In this document: in pieces, positions 8,199 to 16,696 of the stretch
Numbering within the stretch: the first letter of the stretch is position 1
Layout: every line of letters starts with the position of its first letter
Assembly: GCF_003955715.1 (NCBI RefSeq)
Contig: NZ_CP034463.1
Coordinates: 8,680,001-8,744,000, forward strand
Length of the DNA stretch: 64,000 nucleotides
Source of the DNA: Streptomyces aquilus
Lineage (GTDB): Bacteria; Actinomycetota; Actinomycetes; Streptomycetales; Streptomycetaceae
Direction of reading: 5' to 3'
Notes under the pieces: model-generated
What the model was told of the DNA's origin: nothing
The model's database searches: none
The model's input: the letters and a program-made list of their open reading frames with translations, nothing else
Position numbers and translations under genes: made by a program

Positions 8199-9305
8199 TC
8201 AGGAGGGGCCGGTAAGGCGGTAGACCCGACGCGCATTGTGTGCTCCCGCCCACTCCGCGAGCCGCAGCGCGTCGGGCCGGCTCAGCTCGTCGGCGTCCAC
8301 CCGGTCCTGGAGCAGCTCGCCCAGTCCCCGGCGGAACGCCAGCGCGCCGAGCCGGTAGAACTCGGCCAGACCGTAGGCGTCGGAGCTGTACAGCAGTTTG
8401 CGGAACGGTGTGATCTCCAGTGCCTCCTCCAGGACGGCCCGGGCCCGCGCCGGGCCCACGTGGTGCAGGGTGAGGCCGACGTCCAGATACACCTGTTCGA
8501 AGACCGCGGCCAGATAACCGGCCTGCCGCTGGTACGGCCAGCAGTGCAGCAGCAGGACCGGGATCGTGCCGGCGGTCAGGTGCAGCCAGTCCGTGAGGTG
8601 GGTGGGGTCGACCCGGTGCAGACGGATGTCGTTGTCGCCGAAGCCCGTGTGGAGCTGGAGGGGGAGACCCAGGTCGACGGCGGTCCACAGCAGGTGCCGT
8701 ACCAGGACCGGGTCCGCCAGCCTTCCTCCCGCCGCCAGCCGCTCCCGGGCCGCCCGCTCCACCTCCGCGGCCGACGGACGGGCCGGGTCCAGGTCGAACC
8801 CCGTGCGGTAGGCCGCCACCGACTTCACCGCCACCACACCCGGGCGCCGGACGGCCCGGAGAGCGGCCGCGCGGAAGGCGTCGGCGTAGTCGTCGGGCTC
8901 GACGCCCCGCGCCACCAGCGCTTCCTCCACGCTCTCCAGCCGTACGACCTCGAACACGTCGTCCGCGGCCAGCTCGGTCGGGCCGAAGCCGGTGTCCAGG
9001 CAGTAGGTGCCGGTGCCCGCCGCGGCCAGGAAGCGCCGGTTCACCTCCCGCGCGCCCAGCTCCGCCCGGCGCGCCAGGTACTCCTCCGGCGGGGCGTGCC
9101 GGTCCAGGTCCAGCAGCGGGGCGCAGTGGCGGCGGACCGAGACGCCCACCGGGGTGTCGAAGGGGGAGATGCCGCTGCCCGGCCACCGGCCGCCCTCGGT
9201 GAGGAGGGCCTCGAAGCCGTCCCGGTCGAGGTCCTCGGTGACCACGCCGTGGCAATGGTGGTCGACCAGGCTCAGTCGCGCGAGCGCCTCGTGGACCGCG
9301 GTCAT
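8199..9305 (-). CDS. Amidohydrolase (PF04909 type, FluG N-terminal-like)
   Basis: The 368-residue protein has the TIM-barrel metal-dependent hydrolase layout. LVDHHCHG near residue 15 provides the HxH-type metal site, LQLHTGFGDNDI and VLLLHCWPYQR carry later His residues, and LLYSSDAYG holds the final Asp. These are the amidohydrolase-2 signatures. The ATG at 9305 overlaps nothing and sits immediately behind the glutamine-synthetase-like gene (stop at 9307), so the two are translationally close and probably one operon. In fungal FluG and some bacterial homologues these two domains are fused, which suggests a joint pathway. The substrate is unknown. Confidence 0.85.
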   Translation of the reverse strand: MTAVHEALARLSLVDHHCHGVVTEDLDRDGFEALLTEGGRWPGSGISPFDTPVGVSVRRHCAPLLDLDRHAPPEEYLARRAELGAREVNRRFLAAAGTGTYCLDTGFGPTELAADDVFEVVRLESVEEALVARGVEPDDYADAFRAAALRAVRRPGVVAVKSVAAYRTGFDLDPARPSAAEVERAARERLAAGGRLADPVLVRHLLWTAVDLGLPLQLHTGFGDNDIRLHRVDPTHLTDWLHLTAGTIPVLLLHCWPYQRQAGYLAAVFEQVYLDVGLTLHHVGPARARAVLEEALEITPFRKLLYSSDAYGLAEFYRLGALAFRRGLGELLQDRVDADELSRPDALRLAEWAGAHNARRVYRLTGPS

Positions 9306-9306
9306 G

Positions 9307-10710
9307 TCAGTACTTCCAGCGGTACGCCGCCGCGATCCCGGCGTCGTCAAGGCCGGCCACGGACGCGGTCTCGCCTTCCCGTACGGCGATCACCGCGTCG
9401 GCGAGGACCGGGCCCAGGGCGCCCCGCAGACACGCGTCCTCGCGGAACTCGGCGACCGCCTCGGCGAGCGAGGTCGGCAGCCGGCGCACCCCCTGGGCCG
9501 CCGCCCGGTCGGCGTCGAGCCGGGCCGGGTCGCCGGTGATCTCCTCGGGGAGCACGGCGGCCGAGGCGATGCCGTCGAGGCCCGCCGCGATGACGGAGGC
9601 GAGCGCCAGATACGGGTTCGCCGCCAGGTCGACCGGCTTGACCTCCAGGTTGGCGGCCTGGTCGCGCAGGCCCACCGTGCCGGTGACGACACGGACCGCG
9701 GCCTCGCGGGTCTCGCGGCCCCACGCGGTGAACACCCCGGCCCACTGGGAGGGTTTGAGGCGCAGGTAGCTCGCCGGGCTCGGGGCGGTGACGGCCGTGA
9801 GCGCGGGGAGGTGGGCCAGGACGCCGGCCGCGAACGCCTCCGCGTCGGCCGTCATGCCGTACCGGCCCTCGCCGCCCGTATGCAGGTTGGCGCCCTCGCG
9901 CCAGGCGGAGAGATGGAGGTGGCCGCCGTTGCCGACCCCCTCGGCGAAGACGGCCGGGGCGAACGACACGACCAGACCGTGCCGTTGGGCCACCCCGCGG
10001 ATCGTCTGGCGTACGAGCACACTCCGGTCGGCCGCCGCCACCGGGTCCAGGGCGCCGACCGAGACCTCGAACTGCCCTGCCGCGTACTCGGGATGGAGCT
10101 GGTCGACCTCCACGCCCTGCGCCGCGAACGCCGCCAGCAGGTCGGCCGTGTAGTCGCTCAACTCGACCTGGCGGACGGCCCCGTAGGCCGGACCCGACAG
10201 CGCGGGCGTGAAGTCGCCCTGGGCCGCCGGGCCTTGGCCCACCGCCCACTCGACCTCGACGGCGGCCTTGAAGGCCAGACCGTGCCGCAGCTCCGCGTCC
10301 GCGACGATCCGGCGCAGCAGCGTGCGCGTGCAGCCGGGGTGCCGCTCGCCCTCCTGGGTGATCCGGTCGACCGGCGCCCACGCCCAGCCGGGCTGCCCGG
10401 CCAGGACCACCAGGTGGTCGAGGTCGGGGTAGAGGCGAAGGTCGCCGTCGGGCGAGCCGAGGACGTCGGTCGTCACGATGGAGTCGCCTGCGAGGAAGGT
10501 GTCGAACACGGGGGACATGCCGACGCCCCAGGCCGCCGCCGAGGCGAGCTTCGCCGTGGGGACCGTCTTCACCCGGCCGACGCCCGCGGTGTCGACGTAC
10601 GCCAGCACCACCCCGTGCACGCCTCTCCCGGACAGCTCGCCGCTCAGCGCGGTGGCGCGGTCGACGTCACCGGGACGTCCGCCGGGTACGGGGTCGGCAA
10701 GGGTGGTCAT
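9307..10710 (-). CDS. Glutamine-synthetase-family ligase (GlnA-like)
   Basis: The 467-residue protein has the GS N-terminal beta-grasp region and the catalytic ATP-guanido fold. Visible marks are AAVEVEWAV, HPEYAAGQFEVS, the glutamate-binding NGGHLHLS, and the LEVKPVDLAANPYLALA region that contains the ANPYLA segment common to the family. True GlnA enzymes usually have RPEYAAGQFE-like and NGMH/NGGH-type motifs but also an adenylylated Tyr loop, which is not obvious here. It is therefore probably a gamma-glutamyl ligase on an amine rather than the main ammonia-assimilating enzyme. ATG 10710 begins MTTLADPVPGG. It is coupled to the amidohydrolase immediately downstream. Confidence 0.85.
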   Translation of the reverse strand: MTTLADPVPGGRPGDVDRATALSGELSGRGVHGVVLAYVDTAGVGRVKTVPTAKLASAAAWGVGMSPVFDTFLAGDSIVTTDVLGSPDGDLRLYPDLDHLVVLAGQPGWAWAPVDRITQEGERHPGCTRTLLRRIVADAELRHGLAFKAAVEVEWAVGQGPAAQGDFTPALSGPAYGAVRQVELSDYTADLLAAFAAQGVEVDQLHPEYAAGQFEVSVGALDPVAAADRSVLVRQTIRGVAQRHGLVVSFAPAVFAEGVGNGGHLHLSAWREGANLHTGGEGRYGMTADAEAFAAGVLAHLPALTAVTAPSPASYLRLKPSQWAGVFTAWGRETREAAVRVVTGTVGLRDQAANLEVKPVDLAANPYLALASVIAAGLDGIASAAVLPEEITGDPARLDADRAAAQGVRRLPTSLAEAVAEFREDACLRGALGPVLADAVIAVREGETASVAGLDDAGIAAAYRWKY

Positions 10711-10748
10711 ACGTCCTCCACGACGGGGCTGCCGGTACGGGTCCCGCG

Positions 10749-11555
10749 TCAGGGTTTCACGGCCACCGCGCCGAACTGCGGCACCACGACAGGCGAGTTC
10801 ACGTCGGCCCGCCACCGCGAGCACGACACCAGGCCCGGGTCGAGGAAGTCGAGGCCCTCGAAGAACGCGGCGATGTCCGTGCCGCTGCGGGCCGTGATCG
10901 GCGGGGTGGCGTTCTCGTTCCAGAACTTCATCGCCGGGATCTGGCCCGCGCCGCCGAGCTCGTGGTCGAACGTGGGGTGGGTCAGCACGAGGTAGCTGCC
11001 GGACGGGACCGCGGCCAGCACCTGGCGGACGATGTCGCGGGCCTTGTCGTAGTCGAGGACGAAGTTGAGGATGCCCAGCATCATCACGGCGACGGGACGG
11101 GTGAGGTCCAGGGTGCCTCCGGCCCGTTCGAGGATCGCGGCCGGGTCGTGGACGTCGGCGTCGATGTAGTCGGTGACGCCCTCGGGGGTGCTGGTCAGCA
11201 GGGTGCGGGCGTGGGCCAGGACGATGGGGTCGTTGTCGACGTAGACGATCCGCGCGTCCGGCGCGATGCGCTGGGCGATCTCGTGGGTGTTGTCGACGGT
11301 GGGCAGACCGGTGCCGATGTCCAGGAACTGCCGTACCCCGCGCTCGGTGGCCAGATGGGTCACCGCGCGGCCGAGGAACTCCCGGTCGGCGCGGGCGATG
11401 TCCCGGATGATCGGGAACATGCCGGCGACGTGCTCGCCGACCTGCTGGTCGACCTCGTAGTTGTCCTTGCCGCCGATCCAGTAGTTCCACACGCGCGCGT
11501 TGTGCGCGACGGCGGTGTTGAGCCTCGACGACCCGCTGGAGGGGGTGTCACTCAC
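10749..11555 (-). CDS. DUF574-type SAM-dependent methyltransferase, copy 1
   Basis: The 268-residue protein belongs to the Streptomyces-expanded DUF574/Methyltransf_19 family. It has RVWNYWIGGKDNYEVDQQ near the N terminus, the SAM-binding FLDIGTGLPT, and IVYVDNDPIVLAHA with the acidic residue that binds the ribose of SAM. The start is GTG 11555, preceded by GAGAGGA eight bases upstream; ATG 11627 would add a non-family leader. The gene is 38 bases upstream of the GS-like gene on the same strand and may share its transcript. A paralogue lies at 20923-21735. The methyl acceptor of this family is not known. Confidence 0.85.
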   Translation of the reverse strand: MSDTPSSGSSRLNTAVAHNARVWNYWIGGKDNYEVDQQVGEHVAGMFPIIRDIARADREFLGRAVTHLATERGVRQFLDIGTGLPTVDNTHEIAQRIAPDARIVYVDNDPIVLAHARTLLTSTPEGVTDYIDADVHDPAAILERAGGTLDLTRPVAVMMLGILNFVLDYDKARDIVRQVLAAVPSGSYLVLTHPTFDHELGGAGQIPAMKFWNENATPPITARSGTDIAAFFEGLDFLDPGLVSCSRWRADVNSPVVVPQFGAVAVKP

Positions 11556-11695
11556 GTCGTCCGTCCTCTCCTCGCCCCTGCGATCCCGCGATCCCGCGAT
11601 CGAGGCACCGCCGACCGCCGGTGCCATTGTGCCGCCCGGTGATCACGCTGTCCCGGGAATCGGCGGAGGGGAGGGGGAGCGGGGCCGCCCGCGGC

Positions 11696-12025
11696 TCAGT
11701 CCGGCCGTCCGGGCGAGCGGTGGGGGAAATGGGGGCGGTGGCGCGGCGGGTGCGCGGCGCGTTCGTGTTCCGCCTTCCGGGCCCGCTCGGCGAGGCCCGC
11801 CTCCAGGACGTGCACCTTCCGGCCGCCGCACCGCGGGCAGACCGCTTCGTCGAGTGGCGATCTGACGGCCCGGCCCGCCTCGTCGACGTACTCCTGGGTG
11901 GCCAGGCCCGAGGGGGCCAGCGGGTCGGTGAAGAACATGACCTGGAAGGTGGCCTCCCAGCCGTGCCCGCAGTCCCCGCAGGCGAACGCGAAGGTCTCCG
12001 GCACGGATCGGGGCTGGGGGTTCAC
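11696..12025 (-). CDS. Small zinc-ribbon protein
   Basis: The 109-residue protein has two CxxC knuckles, FACGDCGHGW near residue 17 and AVCPRCGGRK near residue 65. This spacing suggests one zinc ribbon formed by the two pairs. The tail is rich in Arg, His and Pro (HPPRHRPHFPHRSPGR). GTG at 12025 is preceded closely by GGAGGA. The gene diverges from a potassium-channel gene with a gap of about 170 bases. I do not recognise a named function; similar small proteins are common in Streptomyces genomes. Confidence 0.65.
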   Translation of the reverse strand: MNPQPRSVPETFAFACGDCGHGWEATFQVMFFTDPLAPSGLATQEYVDEAGRAVRSPLDEAVCPRCGGRKVHVLEAGLAERARKAEHERAAHPPRHRPHFPHRSPGRPD

Positions 12026-12193
12026 GGGTCCTCCGGGGTTCTCCAAGGGGCCCTCCCAGCCCACATCGGCCGTGGCCGCGAGGCAACTCGAACGCCCCGC
12101 CCGGCATGCCCGCCCCGCAGGCGGCGCCGACACTGGGCCCATGGCCCGTCCGTGTCCCTGTCCGCGTCCCTGTCCGCGTCCCAAGGAGTCGTC

Positions 12194-12649
12194 ATGCTGC
12201 CCGGATTTCTCACCAGGGCGGTCGCGGTGTTGCTCGGCCGGGAGGGGCGGTCCCTGCATCTGAAGGCGGCGGGCGCGGCGACGGCCGTGCTGGCCGTGGT
12301 GATGCTCGCCGGTTCATGGGCCGTGGTCGGGGCCGAAGAGGGGGCGCGGGGCGCGAATCTGACGTCGTACCCGAAGGCCCTGTGGTGGTCGATCGAGACC
12401 GCGACGACCGTCGGGTACGGCGACTTCTTCCCCGTGACCCCGTGGGGCCGGGTGGTCGGCGCGGTCGTGATGGTGGTCGGGATCACCACGTACGGCATGG
12501 TCACCGCCGCGCTGGCCACCTGGTTCGTCGGACGGGAGCAGCAGCGTCGGCATCATCTGGCCCATGGCGCCCATGAGTTGGGCGAGGAGGCGGTGCGCGC
12601 GCTGCACGAACGCTTCGACCGGCTGGAGCGGTTGCTGGACGGCAAGTGA
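12194..12649 (+). CDS. Two-helix potassium channel
   Basis: This 151-residue protein has two membrane segments (about residues 26-48 and 90-115) flanking a pore helix and the potassium selectivity filter TVGYGD (TATTVGYGDFFPVT). It is of KcsA-like size and organisation. It should assemble as a tetramer in the cytoplasmic membrane and conduct K+. The C-terminal helix (EEAVRALHERFDRLERLLDG) is charged and heptad-like, consistent with a cytoplasmic bundle. ATG 12194 is chosen because AAGGAG lies five bases upstream. KcsA of S. lividans is slightly longer. Confidence 0.9.
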   Translation: MLPGFLTRAVAVLLGREGRSLHLKAAGAATAVLAVVMLAGSWAVVGAEEGARGANLTSYPKALWWSIETATTVGYGDFFPVTPWGRVVGAVVMVVGITTYGMVTAALATWFVGREQQRRHHLAHGAHELGEEAVRALHERFDRLERLLDGK

Positions 12650-12701
12650 GCCACGGCTGTTCAATGAGACTGCACACGACCGTCCACGAGAGGTGCCGCC
12701 C

Positions 12702-13328
12702 GTGTCCCCAGCCGACGTGCCGCCCGTCGGTGCCCGCATCCGCCAGGCGCGCCAGGAGCGCGGCGTGAGTCTGCGCGGCCTGGCCCGCGAGGTCGGCGTC
12801 TCCGCGAGCCTGGTCTCCCAGATCGAGACCGGCAAGAGTCAGCCGTCGGTGAGCACGCTGTACGCGATCACCACGGTCCTGGACATCTCCGTGGAGGCTC
12901 TCTTCGAGCAGCGGGAGACGGTCGCCGCGACCGGCAGTGCCTTGGTGGCGCACGCCCTCGCCGCCTTCGCGGCCGACCCTGCGCGGCGCATCGGACCACT
13001 GATCACGCCCGGTGAGCGCGAGGTGCTGGAGCTGGACTCCGGTGTCGTGTGGGAGCGGCTCGGGCATGTCCCGGGCACGGACGTGGACTTCCTGCTCGTC
13101 ACCTACCGGCCCGGTGGCTCCTCCTCCACCTCAGGCGGCCTGATGCGCCACGCGGGCACTGAGTACGGCTATCTGATCTCCGGCGAACTCACTCTCACCC
13201 TCGGTTTCGAAACGCACACACTGCGTCCCGGCGGTGCGGTCTGCTTCGAGTCGACGACCCCGCACCGCTACTGCAACGATGGAGAGGAACCAGCCATCGG
13301 GGTATGGTTTGTGTTCAGTGACACTTGA
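12702..13328 (+). CDS. XRE-family regulator with C-terminal cupin
   Basis: The 208-residue protein has an N-terminal helix-turn-helix of the XRE/Cro type (RIRQARQERGVSLRGLAREVGVSASLVSQIETGKSQPS, about residues 10-50). A C-terminal cupin barrel follows, with RHAGTEYGYLISGELTL and CFESTTPHRYCN. Such regulators (PuuR/SinR-like with cupin) usually sense a small metabolite of the pathway they control. GTG 12702 follows GAGAGGTG by six bases. It stands directly upstream of the catabolic genes from 13374 onward and is the likely specific regulator of that operon. Confidence 0.85.
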   Translation: MSPADVPPVGARIRQARQERGVSLRGLAREVGVSASLVSQIETGKSQPSVSTLYAITTVLDISVEALFEQRETVAATGSALVAHALAAFAADPARRIGPLITPGEREVLELDSGVVWERLGHVPGTDVDFLLVTYRPGGSSSTSGGLMRHAGTEYGYLISGELTLTLGFETHTLRPGGAVCFESTTPHRYCNDGEEPAIGVWFVFSDT

Positions 13329-13373
13329 CACCTTCCCCGCGCGGTCGTTCACTCCGCAATGGGGGTGGTCGCC

Positions 13374-14714
13374 ATGGCGATCCGCACATTCGGACCCAAT
13401 GCCGTCGACTGGGAACAGCGCATCGACCTCGACCGGCTGCGCCGGCAGCGGCTGGCCCGGCTCCACGAGACCCTGAACCGCTCCTCGCTCGGCGCCGTGC
13501 TCAGCTTCGACTTCGCCAACATCCGCTACATGACCGCCACGCACATCGGCACCTGGGCGATGGACAAGCTGATCCGCTTCGCCCTGCTGGTGCGCGGCGG
13601 CGACCCGGTCGTCTGGGACTTCGGCTCCGCCGCCCGCCACCACCAGCTGTACAACCCGTGGCTGGACTACAGCGGCGGCAAGGAGGGCCCGCCCACCGGC
13701 GCCCGCGCCGGCATCTCCACCCTGCGCGGCGCCTTCCACCCGGACGCGGGCATCGCCGCCGACGTGGCCGCGAAGATCGCCGCCGAACTGCGTGAACACG
13801 GCCTGGCGGGCGAGCCGTTGGGCATCGACGTCGCCGAGATGCCGGTCCTCGCCGCGCTGCGGGCCGAGGGCATCGACGTCGTCGACGGCCAGCAGGTCTT
13901 CCTGGAGGCCCGCCGCACCAAGACCCACGACGAGATCGCCCTGCTCACCCAGGCCTGCGCGATGGTCGACGCGGCCTACGAGGAGCTGTACGGCCATCTG
14001 CGCCCCGGGGTGCGGGAGAACGAGTGCGTCGGACTGGTCAGCAAGGTCCTGTACGACCTCGGCAGCGAGTACGTCGAAGGCGTCAACGCCATCTCCGGCG
14101 AACGCTGTTCACCCCACCCGCACGTCTACAGCGACCGCCTGATCCGCCCCGGCGACCCGGCCTTCTTCGACATCCTGCACAGCCACCTCGGCTACCGCAC
14201 CTGCTACTACCGCACCTTCGCGGTCGGCAGCGCCTCCCGTGCCCAGCGCGACGCCTACGTCCGCTGCCGGGAGTACATGGACCAGGCCATCGCCCTCGTC
14301 CGCCCCGGCGCCACCACCGCCGACATCGTCCAGGTCTGGCCGCGCGCCGAGGAGTTCGGCTTCGCCGACGAGACCGCCGCGTTCGCCCTCCAGTACGGCC
14401 ACGGGGTGGGCCTGTCCATCTGGGAGAAGCCCATCTTCAGCCGCCTGGTCTCCCTCGACCACCCCGAAGTCCTCGAAGAGGGCATGGTGTTCGCCCTGGA
14501 GACCTACTGGCCCGCCGCCGACGGCTGGTCCGCGGCCCGTATCGAGGAGGAACTGGTCGTCACCGCGGACGGCTGCGAGGTCATCACCAAGTTCCCGGCC
14601 GAGGAACTCCTCGTCGCGGGCCGCAAGTACTGGACGGTCGGCGGCGAACTGAACACGCGACGGGAGTCGCAGTCCCATCTCAACACCACAGGAACCGGCG
14701 ATGGACACCGCTGA
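13374..14714 (+). CDS. M24-fold (creatinase/aminopeptidase P-like) hydrolase with incomplete metal site
   Basis: The 446-residue protein has the creatinase N-domain followed by the pita-bread M24 fold. Of the five metal ligands of M24 peptidases, the first Asp (FFDILHSH), the His (YGHGVGLS), and the two Glu (FALETYW and RIEEELVV) can be placed. The second Asp, expected about eleven residues after the first, falls in GYRTCYYRTF and is replaced. The enzyme may therefore act without a dinuclear metal centre, as creatinase does, or bind metal differently. ATG 13374 is preferred for the GGGGGTGG ribosome site. It overlaps the E1 alpha gene by 14 bases. Related M24-fold enzymes act on creatine, ectoine derivatives and DMSP; the substrate here is unknown. 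Confidence 0.8.
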   Translation: MAIRTFGPNAVDWEQRIDLDRLRRQRLARLHETLNRSSLGAVLSFDFANIRYMTATHIGTWAMDKLIRFALLVRGGDPVVWDFGSAARHHQLYNPWLDYSGGKEGPPTGARAGISTLRGAFHPDAGIAADVAAKIAAELREHGLAGEPLGIDVAEMPVLAALRAEGIDVVDGQQVFLEARRTKTHDEIALLTQACAMVDAAYEELYGHLRPGVRENECVGLVSKVLYDLGSEYVEGVNAISGERCSPHPHVYSDRLIRPGDPAFFDILHSHLGYRTCYYRTFAVGSASRAQRDAYVRCREYMDQAIALVRPGATTADIVQVWPRAEEFGFADETAAFALQYGHGVGLSIWEKPIFSRLVSLDHPEVLEEGMVFALETYWPAADGWSAARIEEELVVTADGCEVITKFPAEELLVAGRKYWTVGGELNTRRESQSHLNTTGTGDGHR

Positions 14715-15678
14715 ACTCCTCGCGATGTACGAGCAGATGGTCCTCATCCGCCGCACCGAGAAGGCCGCCCACGACCTGTTCCTCCAGGGCCTCGTCAAGG
14801 GCACCACCCATCTCGCCGCCGGCCACGAGGCGATCGCCGTCGGCGCGAGCGCGGCCCTGCGCGCCGACGACTACGTCTTCGCCACCTACCGCGGCCACCA
14901 CCACGCGCTGGCCCGCGGCGCCGGCCCGGAGGAGTGCCTCGCCGAACTCATGAGCAGGGCAACGGGGCTGTGCGGCGCCAAGGGCGGCTCCATGCACCTC
15001 ACCAAGGCCGCCACCGGCATGCTCGGCTCCTACGCCATCGTCGGCGCCCACCTCCCGATGGCGGCCGGTGCCGCGTGGTCGGCCCGGCTGCGCGGCACCG
15101 GTCAGATCGCGGTCGCCTTCTTCGGGGACGGCGCCACCAACATCGGCGCCTTCCACGAGGCGTTGAACCTGGCCGCCGTGTGGAAGCTGCCCGTGCTGTT
15201 CATCTGCGAGAACAACCTCTACATGGAGTACACGCCGATCGCCGACGTGACCGCGGTGGCCCGCCCGGCGGCCGACCGGGCACCCGCGTACGGCATCCCC
15301 GGCGAGAGCGTCGACGGCAACGACGTCGTGGCGGTGCGCGACACGGTGGCCCGGCTCGCGCAACGGGCCCGGGCAGGAGACGGGCCCGCGCTGCTGGAGG
15401 CGGCCACCTACCGGCACTTCGGGCACAGCAGGTCCGACCCGGCCGCCTACCGCCCGGCCGAGGAGGTCGAACGCTGGCTCAAGCACGACCCGTTGGACAT
15501 CGCGCGCGGCCGGCTGACCGAGCTGGGGGTGCCCGCGGAGACGGTCACCGCGGCCGACGAGCGCGCACGGGAGGCCGTACGGCAGGCGGTGGACGCGGCG
15601 AAGAACGCTCCCGCGCCCGAGCCGGGTGCCGCGTTGACCGACGTGTGGGCGGACGGAGGTGCCGCATGGCGGACGTGA
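14701..15678 (+). CDS. Thiamine-diphosphate dehydrogenase E1 alpha subunit
   Basis: The 325-residue protein is the alpha chain of a 2-oxoacid or acetoin-type dehydrogenase. It has FATYRGHHHALARG, the CGAKGGSMHL segment, and the thiamine-diphosphate/Mg motif GDGATNIGAFHEALN...ENN at about residues 141-175. It should form an alpha2beta2 heterotetramer with the next gene product. The layout most resembles AcoA or PdhA. No lipoyl E2 or E3 gene is visible nearby, so the partner reductive acyl-transfer components must be elsewhere or absent. It overlaps the upstream M24-fold gene and the downstream E1 beta gene by about 13 bases each, which shows tight operon coupling. Confidence 0.9.
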   Translation: MDTAELLAMYEQMVLIRRTEKAAHDLFLQGLVKGTTHLAAGHEAIAVGASAALRADDYVFATYRGHHHALARGAGPEECLAELMSRATGLCGAKGGSMHLTKAATGMLGSYAIVGAHLPMAAGAAWSARLRGTGQIAVAFFGDGATNIGAFHEALNLAAVWKLPVLFICENNLYMEYTPIADVTAVARPAADRAPAYGIPGESVDGNDVVAVRDTVARLAQRARAGDGPALLEAATYRHFGHSRSDPAAYRPAEEVERWLKHDPLDIARGRLTELGVPAETVTAADERAREAVRQAVDAAKNAPAPEPGAALTDVWADGGAAWRT

Positions 15679-16646
15679 TCACCTATCGGGAGGCCGTCGC
15701 CGAGGGCATCGCGCGGGAGATGCGGCGGGACGCGGCCGTGGTCTGCCTCGGGGAGGACATCGGTGCGGCGGGCGGCGTGTTCAAGACCACCGCCGGGCTG
15801 ATCGAGGAGTTCGGGCCGGAGCGGGTGTGGGACACGCCGATCTCCGAACAGGCCATCGTCGGCGCCGCGATGGGGGCCGCCATGACCGGGATGCGGCCGG
15901 TCGCCGAGATCATGTTCTCGGACTTTTTGGCCTGTTGTTGGGACTACCTCGCCAACGAGATACCCAAGGTGCGTTACATGACGGGTGGTCAGGTCACCGT
16001 GCCCCTCGTCGTTCGCACCGCCAACGGCGGCGGGCTCGGCTTCGGTGCCCAGCACTCGCAGGCCACCGAGAACTGGGCGCTGACCGTCCCGGGGCTGAAG
16101 ATCGCCGCGCCCGCCACGCCCGCCGACGTGGTCGGCCTGATGGCCGCGGCGATCCGCAGTGACGACCCGGTGGTGTTCTTCGAGCACAAGGGCCTGCTGG
16201 CGTCCAAGGGCGCGCCCGCGCCGCCGGACCATGTCGTCGAGCTGGGCCGTGCGGCCGTCGTGCGCGAAGGCGCCGACGTGACCCTGGTGGCCCTCGCCGC
16301 CATGGTCCCGCTGGCGTTGCGGGCCGCCGCGCTGCTCGCCGAGGAGGGCGTCGAGGCCGAGGTCGTCGACCTGCGCTGTCTGGTGCCGCTGGACATGCGT
16401 ACCGTCCTCGCCTCGCTCGCCCGCACCTCGCGGCTGGTCACCGTCGAGGAGAACCCGTACCAGGGCGGCTGGGGCGCCACCGTCGTCTCGGTCGTCGCCG
16501 ACGAGGGCTTCGGCCTGCTGGACGCGCCCGTGCGCCGGGTGGCGGGGGAGTGCGTGCCGCTGCCGTTCGCCGACGCGCTGGAGGAGCGGGTCATCCCGAC
16601 CGTCGACAAGGTCGTGGCGGCCGTCCGCGACCTCACCGCGTACTGA
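15666..16646 (+). CDS. Thiamine-diphosphate dehydrogenase E1 beta subunit
   Basis: This 326-residue protein is the E1 beta chain that pairs with the preceding alpha subunit. Typical elements are CLGEDIGAAGGVFKTT, TPISEQAIVGAAMGAAMTGMRPVAEIMF with the Glu that activates the cofactor, PLVVRTANGGG, and the C-terminal transketolase domain with VDLRCLVPLD and VTVEENP. ATG 15666 lies inside the end of the alpha gene after GGAGGTG. The pair probably decarboxylates a 2-oxo or alpha-hydroxyketone product released earlier in the pathway. This is inferred from the neighbouring hydrolases. Confidence 0.9.
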   Translation: MADVITYREAVAEGIAREMRRDAAVVCLGEDIGAAGGVFKTTAGLIEEFGPERVWDTPISEQAIVGAAMGAAMTGMRPVAEIMFSDFLACCWDYLANEIPKVRYMTGGQVTVPLVVRTANGGGLGFGAQHSQATENWALTVPGLKIAAPATPADVVGLMAAAIRSDDPVVFFEHKGLLASKGAPAPPDHVVELGRAAVVREGADVTLVALAAMVPLALRAAALLAEEGVEAEVVDLRCLVPLDMRTVLASLARTSRLVTVEENPYQGGWGATVVSVVADEGFGLLDAPVRRVAGECVPLPFADALEERVIPTVDKVVAAVRDLTAY

Positions 16647-16696
16647 ACAGCCGAAGGACCCCACCGCGTACCGAACACCCCGAAGGAGGAAGGGCG

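Noticed and set aside
6672..9539. A 955-codon open frame on the plus strand
   Set aside because: It runs antisense through galE, the NUDIX protein and the amidohydrolase, each of which has clear family motifs. Long antisense frames are an artefact of high-GC codon bias.
12150..12182. Short tandem repeat of a gtccctgtccgc unit before the potassium-channel gene
   Set aside because: It has only about two and a half units and no link to a known regulatory structure.
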